A stretch of DNA of 38,065 nt, from assembly GCF_900176505.1 (NCBI RefSeq), contig NZ_FWYB01000026.1, forward strand, positions 1-38,065, in the 5' to 3' direction. This stretch comes from Pedobacter nyackensis (GTDB lineage: Bacteria > Bacteroidota > Bacteroidia > Sphingobacteriales > Sphingobacteriaceae). Position 1 is the stretch's first letter, and each line of letters starts with the position of its first letter. The position numbers and the translations under genes are program-made. The notes below the pieces were generated by a model. That model ran no database searches. It was not told where the DNA came from and worked only from the letters and a program-made list of their open reading frames with translations. This document shows positions 1 through 7,086 of the stretch, in pieces.

Positions 1-2
1 AT

Positions 3-608
3 TTAAAGAACATCGTAACAGATTTTTATGATGGTACAATGGTTTATCGCTTTAAAACTGTTGTACAGCAAACCATGAGACAGGCAATGTATCATCAAAC
101 GGGCGGGTATCATTTTACTACCAACACTTTTGATAAGCTAAATGGTTTTGAGTTTAATGCCGATTCGCCTGTAAATAATATTCTTTTTGTGCAGCCGGTG
201 CAAACCATCAACGGAAATATCTTGACCATCAACTTACCAGAGATCCATGTTTCGGAGGATATGAAGTTCCCGCGAAAAGCAGGCTCACGTTTTTTAAATA
301 TTGCTGTGGGGATGTATGATCTTACTTATGGACATAAAACCATTTGCCCGGTTCAAACCATTGAGATTCCAAATGATAGTAAAAATGATGTTATTCCTGC
401 TCAGGAATTGACTTTTGAAATAGAGCCAGGTTGTTTGTGTGTTTCTGTATTTTCATTTCAGTTTATACAGAAAACATTTTCGGGTAACCAGATCATGAAT
501 AGCAAAGGATTTAATCCTGTCGCCGTGTTTAGGGCGGTGATGGTAGATGGGGTGGTTGACAAGCAAAGGACGGAAAATTGGCAGGAGATGACGTTTGCAC
601 AAAACTAG
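3..608 (+). CDS. Hypothetical protein, 5' end outside the window
   Basis: The reading frame is open from the left edge, with no stop before the first ATG at 39, so the true start probably lies upstream and the protein is truncated by the window. From the ATG there are 189 residues. I see no signal peptide, membrane segment or catalytic motif. The N-terminal part resembles a small helical, Arg/Gln-rich stretch (VVQQTMRQAM); the rest looks beta-rich with alternating hydrophobic residues. It recalls uncharacterised Bacteroidota proteins of about 200 residues, but I cannot name a family. The next gene is co-directional, 70 bases downstream, and looks unrelated in base composition. That it is a real gene is likely from its length and normal codon use; its function is unknown. 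Confidence 0.6.
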   Translation, partial: LKNIVTDFYDGTMVYRFKTVVQQTMRQAMYHQTGGYHFTTNTFDKLNGFEFNADSPVNNILFVQPVQTINGNILTINLPEIHVSEDMKFPRKAGSRFLNIAVGMYDLTYGHKTICPVQTIEIPNDSKNDVIPAQELTFEIEPGCLCVSVFSFQFIQKTFSGNQIMNSKGFNPVAVFRAVMVDGVVDKQRTENWQEMTFAQN

Positions 609-678
609 AAATCTAATAGGGCTTATTTTACAGTAACACCTAAATATTCGAACAAATTGAGGGAAGAAAATAGAAATT

Positions 679-1299
679 ATGAGCAAAATTATCTTTGACA
701 GCGGAATATCACTTGATGGCTTTTTCGCAGGCGATAACAGAAGTCCAAGCAACCCAATTGGCGACAATGGACCGGCAATTCATAACTGGATGTATAAACA
801 AAAAGCATTTTGGAAAAATATCAATATAGAGGGCGGTGAAGAATACGGCGCAGACAGTAAATTAATTGATGATGTTTTTGCAAGAACAGGTTCCTACATT
901 ATGGGAAAACGAATGTTTGAAGAAGGAGAAGTCCATTGGGCTGAAGATTTATACAAAGCAGATGTTTATGTTCTGACACACGAAAAACGTGAACCCTGGG
1001 TTCAAAAGGGCACAACAACTTTTTATTTCATCAATGACGGAATAAAAAGTGCATTAGAAAAAGCAAAACAATCAGCCAAAGAAAAGGACATAAGAATACA
1101 AGGTGGTGCGAATACTATTCAGCAATTTCTCAATGCAGGGCTTGTAGACGAATTTTTCATTCACATCGCACCACTTTTTTTAGGAAGTGGTATCCGACTG
1201 TTTGACGGTATTGACAAAGACAAATATGATATTAAAATTGTAGAAGTAATACCATCAAACTTGACAACACACTTGAGATACAAACTCACGAAGAAATGA
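679..1299 (+). CDS. Dihydrofolate reductase family protein (RibD C-terminal domain-like)
   Basis: A 206-residue protein of the RibD C-terminal/DHFR-like fold. It starts with the family's typical strand and loop (KIIFDSGISLDGFFAGD), has a central GSYIMGKRMFEEGE segment, and ends with the IQGGANTIQQFLNAGLVDEFFIHIAPLFLGSG signature, spread over residues 141-172, that forms the NADPH-binding and product side of the fold. Members of this group are usually annotated as NAD(P)H-dependent reductases with unknown substrates; they are not proven DHFRs. The ATG at 679 is the first in frame and fits the family N-terminus. An element resembling part of an integron-type palindrome lies just downstream (1308-1354), and the next gene is convergent. 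A second, only distantly similar member is at 4664-5233. The family is sure; substrate and role are unknown. Confidence 0.85.
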   Translation: MSKIIFDSGISLDGFFAGDNRSPSNPIGDNGPAIHNWMYKQKAFWKNINIEGGEEYGADSKLIDDVFARTGSYIMGKRMFEEGEVHWAEDLYKADVYVLTHEKREPWVQKGTTTFYFINDGIKSALEKAKQSAKEKDIRIQGGANTIQQFLNAGLVDEFFIHIAPLFLGSGIRLFDGIDKDKYDIKIVEVIPSNLTTHLRYKLTKK

Positions 1300-1307
1300 G
1301 AACAACT

Positions 1308-1354
1308 ACCGCTAACGAGGTATTACGGCAATGGGGCCGACAGGGTTAACTGTC
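1308..1354. repeat. attC-like/palindromic element remnant
   Basis: Directly after the reductase stop the sequence reads CCGCTAACGAGGTATTACGG followed by CAATGGGGCCGACAGGG and a short inverted repeat (GACAG-GGTTAA-CTGTC, 1339-1354) that reaches the stop codon of the convergent GNAT gene. The CCGCTAAC...CAATGGGG arrangement is like one arm of the palindromic recombination sites that follow gene cassettes and cassette-like genes in Bacteroidota. The matching second arm (GTTAGCGG) is not found nearby, so this would be a truncated site. The assignment rests on memory of such elements and is tentative. Confidence 0.3.
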
Positions 1355-1872
1355 TATATTACATCCTGCCTTAGTTCGTATTCAACGCTACTATCGTCCA
1401 AATCTGCAGTTTTAATAAAATTAAGTCGCTCAAGCAGTTTTATTGCGTTCTTATTTTCTTGAGTTGTTTCAGCATAAATACGCTTTAATCCGATGCTATT
1501 TATTCCAAAGTTAATGGCTAAAGATATTGAAGCAGTCATAAAACCCTTTCCTTGATATTGAGGTAATAAAACGAAACCAAGTTCTCCGCTTCCTTCATCG
1601 AGCCCACGGTAGTAGCCACAAGTTCCGATAATTTTATTGGTTTCATTCTCTGCAATACCCCAATGAATCGAATTACCATCGTCATAGTCCTTGTTGATTT
1701 TAACCTGCATTTCTATCGCCTGTTGCAATGTCGTTGCCTGGATAGCATCATAAAACGAAATTTCAATAATGTCATTGACGTCAGAAAGTTGAATTTGACG
1801 CAACGAGATTTTGTCACCAATAATAGTCGGAAAAGTGTTGTAGGGCGGTAATTTCATTTTGCAAGGTAGCAT
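1354..1872 (-). CDS. GNAT family N-acetyltransferase (RimJ/RimL type)
   Basis: A 172-residue protein with the RimJ/RimL acetyltransferase pattern: an N-terminal SLRQIQLSDVNDI strand-helix unit, a central HWGIAENETNKIIGTCGYY strand pair, then GELGFVLLPQYQGKGFMTASI, which is the acetyl-CoA pyrophosphate-binding Q-x-x-G-x-G/A region, and a C-terminal KRIYAETTQENKNAIKLLERLNF unit typical of this subfamily. It would transfer acetyl from acetyl-CoA to an amine; the acceptor is unknown. Met1 (1872) and Met6 (1857) are both possible starts; Met6 gives the more typical short N-terminus. It is convergent with the reductase gene and divergent from the radical SAM gene, which begins within about 40 bases. 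Confidence 0.85.
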   Translation of the reverse strand: MLPCKMKLPPYNTFPTIIGDKISLRQIQLSDVNDIIEISFYDAIQATTLQQAIEMQVKINKDYDDGNSIHWGIAENETNKIIGTCGYYRGLDEGSGELGFVLLPQYQGKGFMTASISLAINFGINSIGLKRIYAETTQENKNAIKLLERLNFIKTADLDDSSVEYELRQDVI

Positions 1873-1905
1873 TTGCTAATGTATTTCAAGAATACTAAAA
1901 TAATT

Positions 1906-4134
1906 ATGGATATTTTTGCATCGAAATACAATTCCATTTTGAAAACAGATCTTTTCCTCATTACGCCACCCTTTACCCAACTGAATACCCCGTATCCTGC
2001 AACTGCATATATTAAAGGTTTTTTGAATACTAAAAATATTTCTTCAACTCAAGCTGATTTGGGTATTGAAGTGATTTTGGCCTTGTTTTCTAAAAAAGGG
2101 TTGGAAGATCTTTTCTTTCATGCTGAGGAACTTGGTCAGTCAAAAAGTTTAAATGCAAAGCGAATTATCGCTTTAAAAAACGAATATATCAAAACCATTG
2201 ATGCTGTTATCGCTTTTTTACAAGGCAAAAACCCAACCCTAGCTTTGCAAATTTGCCAGGAGGATTTTTTACCGGAAGCATCACGATTCGCACAATTGGA
2301 AGAACTAGATTGGGCATTTGGTGCAATGGGAACGCAAGACAAGGCCAAACATTTGGCTACACTTTATCTTGAGGATATTTCTGATTTTATTATTGAATGT
2401 ATTGACCCGAATTTTGGTTTTAGTCGCTATGCCGAAAGATTAGGCAGGAGTGCAAATTCATTTGACGAGCTTTACGAAGCTTTGAATCAGGAGTATACCT
2501 ACATGGATAAGATCCTGATTGAAATTTTAGATCAGAAAATTGCGGTTATACAACCCAGGTTATTCCTAATTTCAGTGCCTTTTCCTGGGAATTTGTATGC
2601 TGCTTTCCGCTGTGCACAATATGTGAAGCGAAATTATCCAGAGATTAAAATATCAATGGGTGGCGGTTTTCCTAATACAGAATTGCGTTCTCTTTCTGAT
2701 AAAAGGGTATTTGAATTTTTCGATTATATCACCTTAGATGATGGAGAATTACCTATCGAATTGCTTTATAATGCGATTACAAAAGCTGAAGCTTTTAGTC
2801 TATATAAAAGGACTTTTTTATTAGAGAATGGCGAGGTTGCTTATAAAAACGACGCGCTAAGAAGTGATTACAAGCAGCTTGATGTGGGCACACCAGATTA
2901 TCGTGATTTGCAATTGGATCAATATATTTCGGTTATAGAGATTGTAAATCCAATGCACCGCATGTGGAGTGATGGACGCTGGAACAAATTGACAATGGCG
3001 CATGGCTGTTATTGGGGGAAATGTACATTTTGTGATATTTCTTTGGATTACATTAAGGTCTATGAACCTGTTGCTGCTAAATTGATTGTAGACCGGATTG
3101 AAGAATTAAGCGAAAAAACCGGTCAGAATGGCTTTCACTTTGTAGACGAAGCAGCACCTCCAGCATTGATGCGGGAAGTAGCATTGGAGATTTTAAGACG
3201 AAAGATTTCTGTAACCTGGTGGACAAATATTAGGTTTGAGAAGAGCTTTACCAGAGATTTATGTATTTTACTAAAAGCATCAGGCTGTATTGCCGTTTCT
3301 GGCGGTTTAGAAGTGGCTTCCGACAGGTTATTAAAGCTAATTGACAAAGGAGTAACAGTTGAACAAGTTGCCCAGGTTACCCGGAATTTTACGGAAGCAG
3401 GGGTGATGGTTCATGCTTATTTGATGTATGGCTATCCTACGCAGACTATTCAAGAGACTGTAGATAGCCTGGAAATGGTAAGACAATTGTTTGAAGCAGG
3501 TGTTTTACAATCTGGCTTCTGGCATCAGTTTGCGATGACGGCGCATAGTCCTGTTGGGATGAACCCGGAAAAATTTGGTGTGGTAAAAGAGACGGAAACT
3601 ATCGGAACCTTTGCAAATAATGACATCAATTATATCGATAAAACAGGAATAGACCATGATAAATTTAGTTTTGGCTTAAAGAAATCACTTTTCAATTTTA
3701 TGCATGGCATTTGCTTCGATTACAAATTGCAAGATTGGTTTGATTTTAAGATTCCGAAAACAATGATTCCTTCGGATTTTATTGACAAAGCTTTACGAGA
3801 AGATAGTAAGTTGAATACTAAACCAACAGCTAAAGTGGTTTGGTTAGGAGGGAAGCCCGATATAGAAAGCTATACCAAGCATAAAAAGGGCAATTCTATG
3901 GAAATGGCGATTTTAACTTTTCATGATAAAAAGGAAACCTTTAACATCCAGACGAATAAAACTGAAGGAGAATGGCTGGCTTCCATCTTAGAGAAGATAG
4001 CAGTTTCGAATACGCAGGTTTACACCTTTCAAGAAATTAAAGCAGATTTTGAAAAGACAATGGAACATTTTGAATTGTTTTGGTATTCAAAACCAATTTA
4101 TACTTTAAGAGATTTTGGGCTATTGGTTTTATAG
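1906..4134 (+). CDS. B12-binding-type radical SAM protein
   Basis: About 742 residues from the ATG at 1906; a TTG at 1873 or ATG at 1879 would add 9-11 residues. The N-terminal part has the LFLITPPFTQLNTPYPATAYIKG pattern of cobalamin-binding radical SAM proteins, and a later strand-loop MGGGFPNTE resembles the end of that Rossmann-like domain. The radical SAM core begins at HGCYWGKCTFC with cysteines near 368, 373 and 376. The spacing is CX4CX2C, not the usual CX3CX2C. It continues with FHFVDEAAPP, a SGGLEVASDRLL strand and a LMYGYPTQT loop, all normal for the family. I see no clear DxHxxG cobalamin motif, so B12 binding is uncertain. The C-terminal 200 residues are not recognised. The gene stands alone, so no pathway can be assigned; the reaction would be a 5'-deoxyadenosyl-radical reaction on an unknown substrate. 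Confidence 0.85.
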   Translation: MDIFASKYNSILKTDLFLITPPFTQLNTPYPATAYIKGFLNTKNISSTQADLGIEVILALFSKKGLEDLFFHAEELGQSKSLNAKRIIALKNEYIKTIDAVIAFLQGKNPTLALQICQEDFLPEASRFAQLEELDWAFGAMGTQDKAKHLATLYLEDISDFIIECIDPNFGFSRYAERLGRSANSFDELYEALNQEYTYMDKILIEILDQKIAVIQPRLFLISVPFPGNLYAAFRCAQYVKRNYPEIKISMGGGFPNTELRSLSDKRVFEFFDYITLDDGELPIELLYNAITKAEAFSLYKRTFLLENGEVAYKNDALRSDYKQLDVGTPDYRDLQLDQYISVIEIVNPMHRMWSDGRWNKLTMAHGCYWGKCTFCDISLDYIKVYEPVAAKLIVDRIEELSEKTGQNGFHFVDEAAPPALMREVALEILRRKISVTWWTNIRFEKSFTRDLCILLKASGCIAVSGGLEVASDRLLKLIDKGVTVEQVAQVTRNFTEAGVMVHAYLMYGYPTQTIQETVDSLEMVRQLFEAGVLQSGFWHQFAMTAHSPVGMNPEKFGVVKETETIGTFANNDINYIDKTGIDHDKFSFGLKKSLFNFMHGICFDYKLQDWFDFKIPKTMIPSDFIDKALREDSKLNTKPTAKVVWLGGKPDIESYTKHKKGNSMEMAILTFHDKKETFNIQTNKTEGEWLASILEKIAVSNTQVYTFQEIKADFEKTMEHFELFWYSKPIYTLRDFGLLVL

Positions 4135-4214
4135 CCCAATGAAAAACAGCTCAAGGCTCTAAGAAGGATCACCTTGAAAAACGCAGACAACTTGGTATTG
4201 AAGGCAATCGAGGA

Positions 4215-4466
4215 CTAATAATCTGCCAGCGTACCAGCGATTTCCTTTATAATCTTTATACTAAATGGATGTCTGCCTATCAACCACCTTTTGATTTCGT
4301 CTGGATTTATGTCCAGGGAGACAGCAAGGTCATTTGCTGAAAGGCCTTTATCGGCTAACGTTTTTGCTGCTTTACTAGCGACGTCCAGGTTCAGCTGCGT
4401 TAATTCCTCTATCGCGGGGTTTCCACTCTCTTCCAGCCAGATGGATACAAAATCGTTCTCTTCCAT
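4215..4466 (-). CDS. Xre/HigA-like helix-turn-helix protein (orphan antitoxin-like)
   Basis: An 83-residue protein with one helix-turn-helix of the Xre/HigA kind: KAAKTLADKGLSANDLAVSLDINPDEIKRWLIGRHPFSIKIIKEIA, where LSANDLAVSLDI and NPDEIKRWLIG are the two HTH helices. This pattern is typical of antitoxins of the HigBA type and of small Xre regulators, in which the protein represses its own promoter and neutralises a partner toxin. No RelE/HigB-like gene is adjacent: the upstream neighbour (4664-5233) is a reductase and the downstream neighbour is the convergent radical SAM gene. It is therefore either a lone regulator or the surviving half of a toxin-antitoxin pair. The start ATG at 4466 is the first in frame. 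Confidence 0.75.
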   Translation of the reverse strand: MEENDFVSIWLEESGNPAIEELTQLNLDVASKAAKTLADKGLSANDLAVSLDINPDEIKRWLIGRHPFSIKIIKEIAGTLADY

Positions 4467-4663
4467 TGATGTTTATCGTAATTGTTTAAAAGTATTGTGG
4501 GCTTTCCGCGCCCTTTGTTCATTTGGGCGGCAAATCTAACGATATTACTTCTATTATTTCAACTAAAGAGGAAGACTACTGAGTTATAGTACATTTTTGA
4601 GGCGGAAGCTTGCAATAGAACGGCTGCTTTGGTACTTAATTTTTGATTTAAAACAATAGAAAA

Positions 4664-5233
4664 TCAGCTTATCAGCGATCCGAGGTGGCGGTAGGTATTG
4701 AGCAGCACACCTGTTGGCGTGGTTGCCGTGCTCACAAATTCGAGTTCTCGGGCGTCAAAGCTGTCCGAAAGAAGGCGTTTGCCCCTGCCAAGTAATACCG
4801 GGTATACGATCAGAATAACCTCATCTATCAATCCCGCGTCAAGCAGCACAGATGTTAGCGATATGCTTCCGGAAAGAACCAGATCAGGGCCGTCTGTCGA
4901 CTTGAGGTTGCGAAGCCCCTCTATGATGTCCTCGCCTAAGTTCTTTACTGGTCCCCATTCAAGGCTTTCGGGTCTGTGAGTGACTACGTATTTTGTTGCG
5001 GCGTTTATAGCGTTGGCCATCGGAAAGTCTCCAGCATTTGGCCAGTATCCCAAGAACTCATCGTATGTCTTGCGGCCAAGCAGCATGTCAAAGCCTGTAC
5101 CGTACGTTTTAAGAAGCATAGCCATCCCGGCAGGGGTGCGAAAAGGTGCCGTCCATCCGCCGTACGCGTAGTTTTTGTCGTGCTCGATAACACCATCAAG
5201 GGAGATATGTTCGAAAATTCTAATCTTTCTCAT
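4664..5233 (-). CDS. Dihydrofolate reductase family protein (RibD C-terminal domain-like), GC-rich
   Basis: A 189-residue RibD C-terminal/DHFR-like reductase: N-terminal IRIFEHISLDGVIEHD, a MLLGRKTYDEFLGYWP segment, and the C-terminal DLVLSGSISLTSVLLDAGLIDEVILIVYPVLLGRGKRL signature (about residues 117-154). This is the YjjB/YwjB-like set commonly annotated as deaminase or reductase of unknown substrate. Base composition is clearly higher in GC than the neighbours: 34 of 60 bases at 4681-4740 are G or C, whereas surrounding genes are about 35-40 percent. That suggests recent acquisition. It lies next to a broken VOC gene and an IS. It is not a close copy of the reductase at 679-1299. Confidence 0.85.
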   Translation of the reverse strand: MRKIRIFEHISLDGVIEHDKNYAYGGWTAPFRTPAGMAMLLKTYGTGFDMLLGRKTYDEFLGYWPNAGDFPMANAINAATKYVVTHRPESLEWGPVKNLGEDIIEGLRNLKSTDGPDLVLSGSISLTSVLLDAGLIDEVILIVYPVLLGRGKRLLSDSFDARELEFVSTATTPTGVLLNTYRHLGSLIS

Positions 5234-5363
5234 TTTATTATTATTTGTTTAATGATTGTCCAAATTTAAGGCAAACCAGAGACACATGTGGGGTGCAATT
5301 CCGACAATATGAGGGGGTAATTAACCATAGCATTTGTCAAAAGCGTGGATAAGATTTTTAAAC
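5234..5363. other. Gene-free stretch between the reductase and the VOC remnant
   Basis: This AT-mixed stretch should hold the leftward promoter of the reductase, but I see no confident promoter elements, repeats or hairpins. The intact part of the VOC gene that should precede 5364 is missing: upstream codons in that frame do not resemble the family and meet a stop at 5328-5330. A deletion or recombination junction therefore lies at about 5360. Confidence 0.4.
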
Positions 5364-5515
5364 GTTATGTTCACGGTTGAAGATATTGACGAGATGGTAT
5401 CGAGACTTATCAAGCATGGCGCTCATCTCGTTGGCAAAGTGGCTCAGTGGGAGGACTCGTATCGGCTTTGCTACATTCGAGCAAAGATGGACTTCTAATC
5501 GGTTTGGCGGAATAA
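5364..5515 (+). pseudogene. VOC/glyoxalase-family gene remnant, truncated and frameshifted
   Basis: Translated from 5364 the sequence reads VMFTVEDIDEMVSRLIKHG followed by AHLVGKVAQWEDSYRLCYIRA, the C-terminal half of a VOC (vicinal oxygen chelate, glyoxalase/bleomycin-resistance type) domain. After codon CGA (5478-5480) the frame is lost, but adding one G restores GKDGLLIGLAE and a TAA at 5513-5515, exactly the expected end of this family. So one base was deleted near 5481. The N-terminal half is absent. The remnant lies between a GC-rich reductase and the IS left end at 5546, and is non-functional. The family assignment is from recall of the motif RLCYIRG-x-G-x-x-x-GLAE. Confidence 0.75.
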
Positions 5516-5545
5516 CTTGGCAATAGATGATAGTGGACGTTGTTT

Positions 5546-5571
5546 GGATCAATCCCAAAACTTGTGGAGCA
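5546..5571 (+). repeat. IS left terminal inverted repeat
   Basis: This 26-base sequence starts GGATCAATCCC and is an exact reverse complement of 6964-6989. The base outside it (5545) no longer pairs with 6990, which fixes the element edge. The 8 bases immediately outside are CGTTGTTT. Confidence 0.95.
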
Positions 5572-5589
5572 AGAATGATTTTTCTGTTT

Positions 5590-6582
5590 TTAAGCATACA
5601 ATTGCGTTAGTCTGTACAGGAAGAATTCTATGTTTTTTACACCTCTAAACAGGTTTCTAAAAGCCTTTATTTTTGCATTAAAAGATTCCGCTGAAGCATT
5701 AGTAGACCTGTTATCAAAGTAGTTCAATATAGTCTGATAATGGTTCTGTATGGACCTGGCAATTGTATTAAAAGATTTGAATCCCGTTTGTCGTACTTTT
5801 TCATGCCATTTGGCCAATCTCGCCAAGGCGAAGACTTTATCTGTTGTATTTTCAAAGATTTGACTAAGTCCAAAACTGAGTCCATAGGCTGTTTTTAGGT
5901 CAGGGAACCTCCCGAATAGGAGTTCTGCACGATCCTTTTGACTGTCTATCCAATCAGAAGGCTTTTTATATAACACATATCTGCTACGAGCCAGCAATTG
6001 CTTAATCGTATCTCCATTATGGAGTACTTCCGCTTGAAATGGGCGGCCTGTCTTTTTTGATCTTTCTATAGCTTCATTTTCCTGATCCATAGCTTCCCAT
6101 CTTTATTTGATCCGCATTTCCTGTAGCGCCTCGGTGGCTAGTTTCTGTACATGAAACCGATCTGTCACTCTGGTTGCCTGCGGAAAACAACGTTTGCAGA
6201 TCAACTCCATATTACCTGCCATATCCAGGGTAACTTCAGTCACTTTTTTTCTTGCTCTTTCTGGAATTCGTTTCAGTACTGAGATGACTGCTTCAGCTTT
6301 GGTGCCTGCTACAATGGCAACAATAGCGCCTTTCTTACCTTTCGCTGATTTGTTGGTAAGGATGGTGTAAAGTTCACCATGAGATAGACTGGTTTCGTCT
6401 ATAGAAAACTGTTCACCTAGGTTTTCAGGATACAACAGCCATTCTTTTGCATGTGGTTTCTGATCCCAATTTTTAAAGTCACTGAGGTAATCACGATATT
6501 GACGAAGTAGATTCTTAGCTTTTACACCATAGAATGAACTGATGGCATCAACGCTACTCGGCGCTGTATCGATTGATTTCTT
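5590..6582 (-). pseudogene. IS transposase (ISL3-like DDE), interrupted by in-frame TAA
   Basis: The frame is open from 6582 to the TAA at 5590-5592 apart from one TAA at 6103-6105, giving 330 codons if read through. The first part has the DDE-type start FSIDETSLSHGELYTILTN, then TEVTLDMAGNMELICKRCFP and VTDRFHVQKLATEALQEMRIK. After the stop, RWEAMDQENEAIERSKKTGRP and the C-terminal NRSTNASAESFNAKIKAFRN (ISL3 hallmark) follow in the same frame. One substitution, probably of a Tyr codon, would explain the stop. There is no ATG near its start; its frame begins inside the end of the upstream ORF, after a T-run/A-run (TTTTTTAAAAG) at about 6582-6592. Expression would thus need a frameshift or a non-standard start. 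As it stands the transposase is split into about 160 and 170 residues and is likely dead. Confidence 0.85.
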
Positions 6583-6919
6583 TTAAAAAAGCCGCGAAAT
6601 CCCCAGTCATTCGCGTTCCCTTTTCTACTAAAGTCCAATTCCGATAAATCACCTTAGAAGTTTCTGTATTGAGCCATCGGCGTCTGCGGATATGAAAAAA
6701 CACTTTATGTCCACGGATAGGAAAGTCTTGAATTACAATCTGAGGGAAAAAGCCTTTAGACAAAACTTTGATCCCATCCCATTCTAAGGGGGGATTATTC
6801 AATTCTTCGAGTTCGATATGGAAGGTTTCACTATCCTCAATAACCCCTTTGAATTCAAAATTCTCTAGTATAAAATCTGGCAGAAATAATCTGAGCAAGG
6901 ATGCAGTAGCTGATGGCAT
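6554..6919 (-). CDS. ISAon1 family transposase N-terminal region protein
   Basis: A 121-residue protein that matches the small first ORF of ISAon1-type elements: LLRLFLPDFILENFEF at the start, a middle SKGFFPQIVIQDFPIRGHKVFFHIRRRRW block, and the end GTRMTGDFAAFLKEINRY. In these elements it supplies the N-terminal region that complements the DDE transposase. Length is normal and no internal stop is seen. Its stop (TAG, 6554-6556) overlaps the transposase frame by about 29 bases. The start ATG at 6919 lies 45 bases inside the right terminal repeat. Confidence 0.85.
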   Translation of the reverse strand: MPSATASLLRLFLPDFILENFEFKGVIEDSETFHIELEELNNPPLEWDGIKVLSKGFFPQIVIQDFPIRGHKVFFHIRRRRWLNTETSKVIYRNWTLVEKGTRMTGDFAAFLKEINRYSAE

Positions 6920-6963
6920 AAATATAAAACGGTATAGAAATACAAAACTATAATTTTAACTCC

Positions 6964-6989
6964 TGCTCCACAAGTTTTGGGATTGATCC
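6964..6989 (-). repeat. IS right terminal inverted repeat
   Basis: Exact 26-base reverse complement of 5546-5571. The outside 8 bases (6990-6997) are CGTTGTTT, identical to those outside the left end. The IS promoter should lie between here and 6919. Confidence 0.95.
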
Positions 6990-7024
6990 CGTTGTTTTAA
7001 TTTTGCAAGTCTTGTCACCTCTAT

Positions 7025-7072
7025 AAAAGTAAAAAGGCTGTTAATCATGAGATTAACAGCCTTTTTACTTTT
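7025..7072 (-). terminator. Strong intrinsic terminator of tRNA-Lys
   Basis: A perfect 22-bp stem (7025-7046 and 7051-7072) with a 4-base ATGA loop; its core is AAGGCTGTTAATC. On the minus strand it follows the tRNA 3' end by 15 bases and its descending arm is U-rich. Because both outer arms are A/T runs it can work in both directions. The IS target site lies 28 bases beyond it, outside the terminator. Confidence 0.9.
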
Positions 7073-7086
7073 TATTTTGAATCTTG

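Larger units (their letters stand above)
5546..6989 (-). mobile_element. ISAon1-type insertion sequence (ISL3-like), complete ends, inactive transposase
   Basis: The element is 1444 bp with perfect 26-bp terminal inverted repeats at 5546-5571 and 6964-6989 (outer tips GGATCAATCCC). It is flanked by an exact 8-bp direct repeat CGTTGTTT at 5538-5545 and 6990-6997, the target duplication. An 8-bp duplication is the usual size for the ISL3 group. It carries two leftward ORFs: a small N-terminal-region protein (6554-6919) and the DDE transposase (5590-6582), the latter broken by a TAA at 6103-6105. It landed between the VOC remnant and the tRNA-Lys terminator and disrupts no intact gene. The intact duplication and perfect repeats argue for a fairly recent insertion. 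Only one copy is in the window. Confidence 0.93.

Noticed and set aside
453..767. Leftward open frame of 104 codons overlapping the ends of two rightward genes
   Set aside because: It covers coding sequence of the hypothetical protein and the reductase, has low-complexity composition and no recognisable motif.
4976..5269. Several rightward frames opposite the GC-rich reductase
   Set aside because: All are antisense to a clear RibD-like gene; long antisense frames are expected in a GC-richer gene.
5358..5597. Leftward frame of 79 codons across the IS left end
   Set aside because: It is antisense to the VOC remnant and runs through the IS terminal repeat and target duplication, so it is accidental.
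679..6989. Composite transposon carrying reductase, VOC and GNAT genes
   Set aside because: Only one IS copy is present, and its own 8-bp target duplication shows it moved alone.
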